Origin: Parapedobacter koreensis | GTDB lineage: Bacteria > Bacteroidota > Bacteroidia > Sphingobacteriales > Sphingobacteriaceae | DNA length: 64,000 bases | Assembly: GCF_900109365.1 (NCBI RefSeq) | Contig: NZ_FNZR01000001.1 | Location: 806,001-870,000 of the forward strand | Reading direction: 5' to 3' | Part shown: piece by piece, positions 56,747 through 64,000 of the stretch | Numbering within the stretch: position 1 is the stretch's first letter | Layout of the letters: each line of letters begins with the position of its first letter | Translations under genes and position numbers: made by a program | The notes under the pieces: model-generated | The model's input: the letters and a program-made list of their open reading frames with translations, nothing else | Told to the model about the DNA's origin: nothing | Databases searched by the model: none

Positions 56747-58149
56747 TGGAAAACAACGGCGACATGCTCCTATTCCTTGGCAGGTGGCACCCCCTGTTGG
56801 TGCATCTTCCCATTGGTATGTTGATCTTAGCTTTCGCCTTTGCCTTGCTCAGCCGAAAAACGACTTATGCCACGTTGTCTTCAGCTGTACCTGCTACGCT
56901 GCTGTTCGGGGCAGTTTCGGCGGTACTAGCCAGTATTTCGGGATACCTGTTGTCACTTAGCGGAGGATATAACTCCAGCGCACTGTCCCTGCACCAAGGA
57001 TTGGGCATTAGCGCAGCGCTTGTCAGTATCCTATGCTGGTTGTTATACCGGAAATCATTAGGTGAAAGCGATGTCCTTAGCCGTCTCCGCAGATTCCGTT
57101 TTGCCTTGCTTACCTTATTGGTGGTCTTGCTAAGCGTAGCGGGGCATTACGGCGGCACACTCACGCATGGCGAAGGCTACCTAACGGAGGCGCTCCCCGA
57201 GCGGGCACGTCTTCTCCTCGGATGGCAGCCCGAACAGATGGTTATCGAAAATGTGCAGGAAGCGGCGATATATACCGATATTATTCAGCCTATTTTTAAC
57301 CAACGCTGCCAAAGCTGTCACGGCACGAGGAAGCAGGAAGGGGATTTGGCGTTGCATACTTTGGAAGCATTGATGCGTGGGGGAGAAAGTGGACAGGTGC
57401 TAGTACCCGGCGATGCCGAAGCGAGTGAACTATACCACCGGCTCATACTGCCGGAAGGCGATGCGGATCGCATGCCACCGAAAGGACGAACGCCCATCAG
57501 CACCGACCAAATCCAATTAATCGCTTGGTGGATTAATGCTGGTGCACCCGAAGATATGCAGGTAAAAGACATAGACCAACCAGAAACCATGCAACCCATA
57601 TTACTTGCCTTGGAAGGAAAGGTCGACATTGCTGACATCCCTCCCGCTGATCCCAAAATCGTCGAGCAGCTACGGGCGAAAAATATAAAGGTAGTGCCCT
57701 TGGCGGCGGGCAAAAATCAATTGGCAGTGAATGCCATCAACTACCCTCATTTTAGCGCTGAAGAGGCTCAATTATTGGCCGGATTGGGCGAAAATGTGAT
57801 ACAGCTTAGGCTTAGCAATACCCAAATCACGGATAATGCCTTGCAGCCTATCGGGCAACTGGCCGGGCTACGGCACCTCTATCTAGATAATACCGCTATA
57901 GGGAATGCCGGGTTAGCTTACCTTCATGCTTGCAAAACGTTGCAATACCTCAACCTGGTCAATACGAAAGTCACGGATGAAGGCCTTCTCATCCTGGCAA
58001 AACTTCCCGCCTTGCAAACGGTATACCTCTATCAGTCAGAAGTAACTATCCATGGCATTGAGCAGCTAGTACGGGAGCGCCCCGAACTGACTATCGACAC
58101 CGGCAACTACGCGTTGCAAGCCTTAGCAACGGATACCATCGCGTATTAA
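56746..58149 (+). CDS. DUF2231 membrane / cytochrome c / leucine-rich-repeat fusion
   Basis: 467 aa with three parts: a DUF2231-like set of four membrane helices (about 8-140; FLGRWHPLLVHLPIGMLILA), a planctomycete-type c-cytochrome domain with CQSCH (Cys188-His192) and RMPPKGRTPISTDQIQLIAW, and a C-terminal leucine-rich-repeat region (about 330-455; units such as LRHLYLDNTAIGNAGLAYL). It probably anchors an electron-transfer partner for the preceding proteins. Last gene of the module; DUF4159 ends 3 bp away on the other strand. Confidence 0.85.
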   Translation: MENNGDMLLFLGRWHPLLVHLPIGMLILAFAFALLSRKTTYATLSSAVPATLLFGAVSAVLASISGYLLSLSGGYNSSALSLHQGLGISAALVSILCWLLYRKSLGESDVLSRLRRFRFALLTLLVVLLSVAGHYGGTLTHGEGYLTEALPERARLLLGWQPEQMVIENVQEAAIYTDIIQPIFNQRCQSCHGTRKQEGDLALHTLEALMRGGESGQVLVPGDAEASELYHRLILPEGDADRMPPKGRTPISTDQIQLIAWWINAGAPEDMQVKDIDQPETMQPILLALEGKVDIADIPPADPKIVEQLRAKNIKVVPLAAGKNQLAVNAINYPHFSAEEAQLLAGLGENVIQLRLSNTQITDNALQPIGQLAGLRHLYLDNTAIGNAGLAYLHACKTLQYLNLVNTKVTDEGLLILAKLPALQTVYLYQSEVTIHGIEQLVRERPELTIDTGNYALQALATDTIAY

Positions 58150-58152
58150 AAA

Positions 58153-58776
58153 TCAAGCACCCAATGCATATACGACGATATTCACCGCAAACTGCGTATT
58201 ATCTTTGGCCAAAAAACGTTTATTGCGGAAATCATAATCCCACTCACAACCATAGTCTTTATTGCTGTATAACACGCCGATTTTTCCATTGATCTCAACG
58301 GCTTTAAGGTAGTCATGTACCAAGTCATCCCCCCAGCCATTGAGCTCAAAAGAACTTGTGGGAGGCCCCTTCTCAAAAGTGAAGAATGATGAGTAAAGGG
58401 TGTGATCGTTGGGAATTTTTTTCAGTGCATCCGGGCCAAAAAGCGTATTCATCTGCTCCTCAAACGATCGGGCAAACAATCCATCAATATCATGGTTGCA
58501 ATCATCGGCAAACACAAAGCCGCCATTCTCAACGTATTGTTTAAAATGACTGGCTTCCTGCTGGTTGAATTGCACCAGTTTATGACCACTTAAATAACAG
58601 AATGGATAATTAAACAATTCATCACTCGCCAAGTCGACCACCTTCTCTTCCATGGACAGCGGTATTGTCGTATATTCCAGCAGTGAATTCAGCACATTGG
58701 AAGGCATCCGCTGATCGGTATCCCAATCACCCGATTGGTACTTCAATCGAACAAACGTAAACGTTGATCTTAACAT
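58153..58776 (-). CDS. DUF4159 protein
   Basis: 207 aa without a signal peptide: FTFVRLKYQSGDWDTDQRMP, PFCYLSGHKLVQFNQQEASH, GGFVFADDCNHDIDGLFARS and NKDYGCEWDYDFRNKRFLAK are family-typical, and the fold resembles glutamine-amidotransferase-like domains. DUF4159 genes are usually beside MoxR/DUF58/BatA genes; here it is divergent from moxR, so the two probably share a control region in 58777-58943, where I see no clean promoter. Function unknown. Confidence 0.88.
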   Translation of the reverse strand: MLRSTFTFVRLKYQSGDWDTDQRMPSNVLNSLLEYTTIPLSMEEKVVDLASDELFNYPFCYLSGHKLVQFNQQEASHFKQYVENGGFVFADDCNHDIDGLFARSFEEQMNTLFGPDALKKIPNDHTLYSSFFTFEKGPPTSSFELNGWGDDLVHDYLKAVEINGKIGVLYSNKDYGCEWDYDFRNKRFLAKDNTQFAVNIVVYALGA

Positions 58777-58943
58777 CCATCTAAAATAGCATCATATGGC
58801 CAAAAAACAATTCGTTTTCAACCCTTTTATTGTAATTTTCTTGATAAGCACATGGATGCTGTTTTATTTTGACCGAAATTGGCCCTATATTGAGCATGTT
58901 TTCCCAATATGGGTATTTTTTACTTAATGTTGTTGCTTTGAAC

Positions 58944-59930
58944 GTGTCAGAAACTACCGTAGCGGAGCTGGTCTCCAGACTCTCCCTGTTGAAAAAAGAA
59001 ATCCAGAAGGTCATCGTGGGGCAAGATGATATCATTGAAGAAATTCTTGTAACGCTGATGGCAGGAGGGCATTGCCTGTTGGAAGGGGTGCCCGGATTGG
59101 CCAAGACGTTGCTCGTGCGTACAATGGCACAAGCCCTCGATCTACCTTTCAGACGTATCCAATTTACGCCGGACTTAATGCCAGCAGACATCATTGGCAC
59201 TGAAATCCTTGAAGAGGATAGAGAAAGCGGCAAACGCCACTTTAAATTTATTCGTGGCCCTTTATTTGCCAACATCATCCTCGCTGATGAAATCAATCGC
59301 ACACCGCCAAAAACGCAATCGGCATTGCTGGAGGCCATGCAGGAATTTGAAGTGACCTATGCAGGCAAAACCTACACACTTGACAAGCCATTCTTCATCC
59401 TCGCTACGCAAAACCCGATTGAACAAGCGGGCACCTACCCGCTTCCAGAAGCCCAATTGGATCGATTCCTGCTCTACATCAAAATCGGTTATCCCGCTGC
59501 GGATGAAGAAGTACAAATATTGCGCAATACCACTGGGACGAAAAAAGAACAGGTGGAAAGTATCATCGGTGGCAAGGAAATACAGCATTTGCAACAATTG
59601 GTACGTGAGGTTGAGATTAGCGACCAACTTATTAAGTACGTCAGTGCGCTCATCCGTGCTACCCGACCAGGTGATGATGCATTACCTTATGTGAAAGACT
59701 GGGTACAATGGGGTGCTGGGCCACGGGCCGGGCAAGCGCTCATCCTCACCGCCAAAGCCAGGGCGCTGCTGCACGGACGTTTTGCGGCCATCCCTGAAGA
59801 CATCAACCAGATGGCTTTTCCGGTCTTGAGACATCGCGTATTGATGAACTTTGCTGCGGAAAGCGAAAAGATAACAAGTGACGATCTGACTAAAGAATTG
59901 ATTGGCATATTGGGCAAGAAACTCGCTTGA
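58944..59930 (+). CDS. moxR: MoxR-family AAA+ ATPase
   Basis: Cytoplasmic AAA+ chaperone-like ATPase, 328 aa from the GTG at 58944 (VSETTVAELVSRLSLL). Walker A is GVPGLAKT, Walker B ILADEINR, and the sensor region includes ATQNPIEQAGTYPLPEAQLD. The frame is open back to a TTG at 58869; the ATG at 58896 or TTG at 58938 are alternatives. It heads a moxR-DUF58-batA-DUF4175 set that in other bacteria matures or inserts metal cofactors into exported proteins, or supports stress tolerance. Confidence 0.93.
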   Translation: MSETTVAELVSRLSLLKKEIQKVIVGQDDIIEEILVTLMAGGHCLLEGVPGLAKTLLVRTMAQALDLPFRRIQFTPDLMPADIIGTEILEEDRESGKRHFKFIRGPLFANIILADEINRTPPKTQSALLEAMQEFEVTYAGKTYTLDKPFFILATQNPIEQAGTYPLPEAQLDRFLLYIKIGYPAADEEVQILRNTTGTKKEQVESIIGGKEIQHLQQLVREVEISDQLIKYVSALIRATRPGDDALPYVKDWVQWGAGPRAGQALILTAKARALLHGRFAAIPEDINQMAFPVLRHRVLMNFAAESEKITSDDLTKELIGILGKKLA

Positions 59931-59949
59931 TCCCACTACGTACAATATC

Positions 59950-60828
59950 ATGAAACAGCTACCCGACGCCAAAACGATGACGGCCATCAAGGATTTATCC
60001 TTGGCGGCAAAAACCATTGTGGATGGTTTCATGAGCGGTATCAACAGCAGTAGGCTCAGGGGAGAGGGGGTCACCTTCAGTCAATACCGGAACTACTTTC
60101 CGGGAGATGATCTCCGCAACCTGGATTGGAAAGTATTCGGTCGTACCGGACGGTATTATATCCGGGAGGCCGAAACGGAAAAAACTATTGCCGTGCACGT
60201 GATTATAGATGCCAGTGCTTCCATGAATCACGACTGTGGCGGATACCCCAAAATCCGATATGCCGCCCAGCTTGCCGCTGCTCTCGCGTTGCTGGCATAT
60301 CGCCAAGGAGATAAAGTGGGCCTCACGGTCTTCAATGGCAATGGCATACAACGCATTTCCCCGAAACAACACAGCCAGCAATTGCAACGTATCTATCATG
60401 CACTGGATAGCATGGAAGCCAAAGGCCGTTTTGAAAATCTCGATCAATATAAACAATTGTATCAGGCCACGGGAAAGGATTTGGTAGTAGTCATTACCGA
60501 TTTTTACGAACACCAAGACGAACTGACCAAGTTGATGGCACTGCTTCATGCGCAGGGGCAGGAGGTCATTCTGCTTCACTTGATGGCTGCAAACGAGTTG
60601 GAAGGCCGGTTCAATGGGTATGACGCATTGGAAGATCTGGAAACCGGTGAAGTGATCATGCTCGGCAGATCAGCGGCCTTAGCACCCGAATTACTAAAGC
60701 ATTACCTGGAGACATCCAAAAATAAATTGCTCCGAAACCAAGTTTATTATACCTTGGTCAATGCAAACGAACCGCCTGCACAGGCGTTGAGAGATTTTTT
60801 AATCCGCAGAAATAACCAATCACGATAA
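59950..60828 (+). CDS. DUF58 protein (vWA-like partner of MoxR)
   Basis: 292 aa from the ATG at 59950: YRNYFPGDDLRNLDWKVFGR (DUF58 core), a MIDAS-like DASASM in IIDASASMNHD and VVVITDFYEHQDEL. It probably binds a metal and acts as adaptor for the MoxR ATPase. The annotated frame could begin at 59902 inside moxR, but the ATG 19 bp after the moxR stop fits the family. Confidence 0.92.
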   Translation: MKQLPDAKTMTAIKDLSLAAKTIVDGFMSGINSSRLRGEGVTFSQYRNYFPGDDLRNLDWKVFGRTGRYYIREAETEKTIAVHVIIDASASMNHDCGGYPKIRYAAQLAAALALLAYRQGDKVGLTVFNGNGIQRISPKQHSQQLQRIYHALDSMEAKGRFENLDQYKQLYQATGKDLVVVITDFYEHQDELTKLMALLHAQGQEVILLHLMAANELEGRFNGYDALEDLETGEVIMLGRSAALAPELLKHYLETSKNKLLRNQVYYTLVNANEPPAQALRDFLIRRNNQSR

Positions 60829-60829
60829 G

Positions 60830-62314
60830 GTGTCTGTCGAATTTTTATATCCCCTTGGCTTTTTGGCTGCTACAGCCGTGATTATCCCGGTGTTGCTACA
60901 CCTGTGGCGCAAAGAAAAACGCAAGGTGCTACAAGTAGGGAGTACCAAACTTTTCGGCAATATAAAGAAACATCGTATCAATCGGCTACGGATAAAGAAC
61001 TGGCCGCTATTATTGTTGCGTTGCTTACTTATTTTGGCTCTATCCTGCTTGCTGGCTGCACCCCACATCGCCTCAGATAGGCCGGGATCGAATGAAACCG
61101 GATGGATATTGCTGGGTACTGCTTATCATGAAAATCTTGCGGAAAGCCAACGTATCCTGATGGATAGTTTACTGAACAACGGATATGGGCTACGAGCCTT
61201 CGAACCCGGCTTCCGCAAAATCAGTATGCAAGACGCTGATACGGTCTCCCAATCGGCAAATCCTTTTGCACTCATCCATCAGCTCAATGATATCTTACCG
61301 GCCGGATTTCCTGTAGTAGTCTTCAGCAGCCCGCAAATCAGCCAATTAACAGGAGATGTGCCTGCAACCACGCTTGCACTTACCTGGCATGCTTTCGCAC
61401 AACGGGATACATCCCGCGTTCAGTGGGCAGCACAGGCGTGGAACACCGCTTCTGACAGCATTGCCGTGATCGTCGGCTCATCCAGTACAGACGACACCCA
61501 TTTTGAACAGCTTGTTGTCCAAGCCGATGGCAGTGAACAAGGCGTCCAGGTACGGGTAGAACAAGGACAGACACTGGTAAAATTGGATGGCCAATCAGAA
61601 TGGGTGGCGGTGAATGATCACAAATTTCAAATCCGGTTTGCTTCAGACACCCCATTGCCTGATCTTGGATACCTGCGTGCATTGCTGGCCGCTTTCCAGC
61701 AGGCTACTGATTTTCCGATGGAAATGGCTACTTATCAACCGGGAGAATCGTGTGATATCTTGTTTGATCTTACGGAAGCTGGCCTCCCAGATACCGCACT
61801 AGCTGCTGCCACTATTTTCCGCTATGCATCCGGAGTACCCGAAGACCAGCAGAATAATTACGTGATACCAGCGAATACCCAGGCGGATAGGGCAATGGCA
61901 AGTGTCTACAAGCTGATTGTTGCCGAAGATAAGGATACACCGGTCTGGCAAGATGCATTTGGCAGACCGCTATTAACCGTAAGCAGGCAACAAGGGTATA
62001 CACTTTTTCGCTGTTATACCCGGTTTAATCCGCAATGGACGGATCTCATCTGGTCCGAAGCATTTATAAACAGCATGATCCCCTTGTTTGTCAATACGAA
62101 GGAGCCCCTCCTGGTCAGCAGTTTTCATACATATTCCCAGGACAAACGCGCATTTGTCGGTACCGTTTCATTGCCGCACCGCGCAAAGACAGCACAGGAT
62201 ATTGGTCAAGTGCCAAACCAGGCAAATACGATACCTTATCTGGCATGGATAGCTTTACTGATCTTCGCTGCAGAACGGATCGTGACCTATCATTATAAAA
62301 TTAAAACGGAGTGA
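60830..62314 (+). CDS. batA: BatA-type N-terminal membrane protein
   Basis: 494 aa, GTG start at 60830 one base after the DUF58 stop. The N-terminus is the BatA motif (two helices: FLYPLGFLAATAVIIPVLLH and WPLLLLRCLLILALSCLL), followed by a large periplasmic region without a recognised domain and a final helix (TIPYLAWIALLIFAAERIV). Likely a membrane partner of MoxR/DUF58. Overlaps the next gene by one base (TGATG). Confidence 0.85.
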   Translation: MSVEFLYPLGFLAATAVIIPVLLHLWRKEKRKVLQVGSTKLFGNIKKHRINRLRIKNWPLLLLRCLLILALSCLLAAPHIASDRPGSNETGWILLGTAYHENLAESQRILMDSLLNNGYGLRAFEPGFRKISMQDADTVSQSANPFALIHQLNDILPAGFPVVVFSSPQISQLTGDVPATTLALTWHAFAQRDTSRVQWAAQAWNTASDSIAVIVGSSSTDDTHFEQLVVQADGSEQGVQVRVEQGQTLVKLDGQSEWVAVNDHKFQIRFASDTPLPDLGYLRALLAAFQQATDFPMEMATYQPGESCDILFDLTEAGLPDTALAAATIFRYASGVPEDQQNNYVIPANTQADRAMASVYKLIVAEDKDTPVWQDAFGRPLLTVSRQQGYTLFRCYTRFNPQWTDLIWSEAFINSMIPLFVNTKEPLLVSSFHTYSQDKRAFVGTVSLPHRAKTAQDIGQVPNQANTIPYLAWIALLIFAAERIVTYHYKIKTE

Positions 62315-64000
62315 TGGATAGTGCCAAAGGTCTAAAATGGATATCAAAACGTAAGCAGCAATGGTTGGCTTACCAACTAACGGCAAAGTTATGTTATGCC
62401 ATTGCGGCTACATTTGCAGTGGCAGCAGTGCTGTTCTGTTTTATGCAGACCCCGCTTTGGATATACCCTGTCATATGCAGTGTGTTATTCTCGGCTATGG
62501 TACATTTTTCAGGCATTGCCAAGGTGCAGCATCACCAGATAGCCGACATGCTCGACATCCGTTTTCCGCAGTTGGAGCATAGCGCTTCGCTTTTCTTGAA
62601 ATCCTCCGAATCGTTAGGTATGCTCCAAAAGCTACAGATCCATCGGCTATACCAATCGGCATTTGATCTTCCCGTAGGTCATTTTATCAATTATCGGATA
62701 TTGTATAAACCCGTTGGCATCTTGTTGTTAACCGCAACAGCTTATTTCATCGTTTTATATAATGTCACACCTCACCTGGGCAACGGCCAAGTAAGCAGCC
62801 TGCAGCAAACCGCCAACACTCCCAAGCCTTCGATGGATCTGCCTGCGGCAATAGCAGCTGCACAGGTGCGCATCACACCTCCGGTCTATACCGGTCTGCC
62901 GAAAAGCAAACAAACAGATCTGTCCATTGCTGCACCTCTTGGCTCAACCATTGGTTTAAACCTCACCACTACCGCACGCATCCGCGAAATGGCTTTGTTG
63001 CTTGATGGCAAAACAACCATCCGTTTGCATCCACACGACAAGGACAGCCTTCGATGGGATATCGAATTTAAACCACAGAAAAATGGTTTTTACCAACTTT
63101 CGCTGGATGGCGAGCTATCGGCTCTTTATCCGCTGGAGCTGATTCCCGACTTACCGGTAACCATTCGCGTGAGTAACCCCGATCAGCATACCGTGATTGA
63201 CTTCGGTTTCCCGGAAACGGTAGCACTAAACGCCTCCATGCAAGATGATTATGCTATCCGCGAGGCACAAATTATGGCCACGATTTCTTCGGGCAAGGGA
63301 GAAGGCGTTAGCTTTAAATCGCATGAAATACCCCTCCGCACCGCGGTAAAGAACAAAAAGGATGCAACGATTGCGCAGACAATTGATTTGAAAAAATTAG
63401 GTATGGGGCCGGGCGATGAACTCTATTTTTACATGAAAGCCAACGACAATGCCGGGCAGGAAAGCCGCTCTGATGTGTTTGTCGTCGTCTTGCAAGATAC
63501 CGCCGAACTATTCAGTATGTCCGGTATGGTAAGTGGTGTGGATCTTGCGCCCGAATACTTCAGAAGCCAACGCCAAATCATCATCGACACCGAAAAACTC
63601 CTTGCTGAAATGGACTCACTCTCCACCCCAGAAGTGCACAACAGGAGTAATAACCTGGGGATTGATCAGCAGCTTCTGCGCTTACGCTATGGGCAATTTT
63701 TAGGAGAAGAAGCCGAAGACGCCATCGGTGGCCATGTGGGACATGACCATGGCGAGCAAGGCCCTCAAAGCCTTGCCCACCTGCCCAAAGAAGAAGTGGT
63801 GAGCCACAACAAAGTCCGGGATTGGAAAAACCATGATCCAGGCCATGAAGGCCATGAAAACCACGCCAATGAGTTTAAGGGAGAAGGCCCCACCGAAGTA
63901 CCCATAAACATGGAAAGTCTTATTGCTGAAATGTCCCATCAGCACGATCGTGCTGAAGACGCCACTTTTTTCGATGCCGAGCAAAAAGCCCACCTCAAAG
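62314..64000 (+). CDS. DUF4175-like membrane protein (3' partial)
   Basis: Runs off the right edge; 562 codons are visible without a stop. Two N-terminal helices (about 20-65) follow MDSAKGLKWISKRKQQWLAY, with another at about 133-149 (VGILLLTATAYFIVLY). A periplasmic region follows with Ig-like segments (VRITPPVYTGLPKSK; ELYFYMKANDNAGQESRSDV), typical of DUF4175. Around residues 474-517 it has a histidine-rich stretch (GGHVGHDHGEQ; NHDPGHEGHENH), perhaps a metal-binding insert. It completes the moxR cluster in the usual order. Confidence 0.82.
   Translation, partial: MDSAKGLKWISKRKQQWLAYQLTAKLCYAIAATFAVAAVLFCFMQTPLWIYPVICSVLFSAMVHFSGIAKVQHHQIADMLDIRFPQLEHSASLFLKSSESLGMLQKLQIHRLYQSAFDLPVGHFINYRILYKPVGILLLTATAYFIVLYNVTPHLGNGQVSSLQQTANTPKPSMDLPAAIAAAQVRITPPVYTGLPKSKQTDLSIAAPLGSTIGLNLTTTARIREMALLLDGKTTIRLHPHDKDSLRWDIEFKPQKNGFYQLSLDGELSALYPLELIPDLPVTIRVSNPDQHTVIDFGFPETVALNASMQDDYAIREAQIMATISSGKGEGVSFKSHEIPLRTAVKNKKDATIAQTIDLKKLGMGPGDELYFYMKANDNAGQESRSDVFVVVLQDTAELFSMSGMVSGVDLAPEYFRSQRQIIIDTEKLLAEMDSLSTPEVHNRSNNLGIDQQLLRLRYGQFLGEEAEDAIGGHVGHDHGEQGPQSLAHLPKEEVVSHNKVRDWKNHDPGHEGHENHANEFKGEGPTEVPINMESLIAEMSHQHDRAEDATFFDAEQKAHLK

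Noticed and set aside
58781-59338. 185-codon minus-strand frame over the moxR start
   Set aside because: Opposes the conserved Walker A region of MoxR and shows no domain; a shadow.

Overview
The window looks like chromosome of a Bacteroidota bacterium, most likely Sphingobacteriaceae (Parapedobacter/Olivibacter/Pedobacter-like). The supporting signs are a SusC/SusD pair, a propeller/Y_Y_Y/LuxR-type sensor-regulator, zinc-ligand-free forms of ribosomal proteins L36, S4 and S14, a Bacteroidota-type arginine cluster with an acylornithine carbamoyltransferase, and several promoters that match the Bacteroidota consensus TTTG-N19-TAnnTTTG. I see no tRNA, rRNA, CRISPR array, insertion sequence or prophage. 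The longest gene-free stretch is 260 bp (2385-2644), and it holds a regulatory region.

Layout. (1) 3-13308, + strand: a polysaccharide utilisation locus: regulator (5' end cut by the window edge), SusC, SusD, a PKD surface lipoprotein, then GH16, GH3 and GH5+CBM6-like enzymes. The enzyme set points to a beta-1,3/1,6-type glucan. A duplicated TTGTAG element lies before susC, and a strong hairpin terminator separates the uptake genes from the enzyme genes. (2) 13377-16242: an old-yellow-enzyme reductase, a secreted esterase, a YbjQ protein and a PepSY-like lipoprotein. (3) 16328-21172, - strand: arginine genes transcribed argD-argF'-argB-proC-argE. (4) 21277-36404, - strand: a near-complete fused S10-spc-alpha operon of 29 genes from rplC to rplQ, including secY, map, infA and rpoA. 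rpsJ is absent from the head. The operon has a clear promoter before rplC, a probable internal promoter before infA, and a palindromic terminator after rplQ. (5) 36523-48639, - strand: GH88 lipoprotein under a promoter carrying two AAACGTTT palindromes; DUF1275 protein; a small predicted-exported protein; a universal-stress-like protein; an OmpR/HK two-component pair; LacI regulator coupled to a sodium/solute symporter; CoA-binding protein; two secreted serine hydrolases; and a diadenylate-cyclase-like protein. (6) 48749-51339: a YvlD/holin-like membrane protein, SDR, AraC regulator, DUF983. (7) 51566-58149, + strand: a planctomycete-style module: c-type cytochrome/DUF1549/DUF1553 protein, DUF1501 protein, exported TIM-barrel isomerase-like protein, and a DUF2231/cytochrome/leucine-rich-repeat protein. 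(8) 58153-64000: DUF4159 (-) diverging from moxR-DUF58-batA-DUF4175 (+). The last gene runs off the right edge.

The least described parts are the planctomycete-style electron-transfer/sugar module, the DAC-like protein with a changed RHR motif, and the regulatory DNA before susC and GH88.
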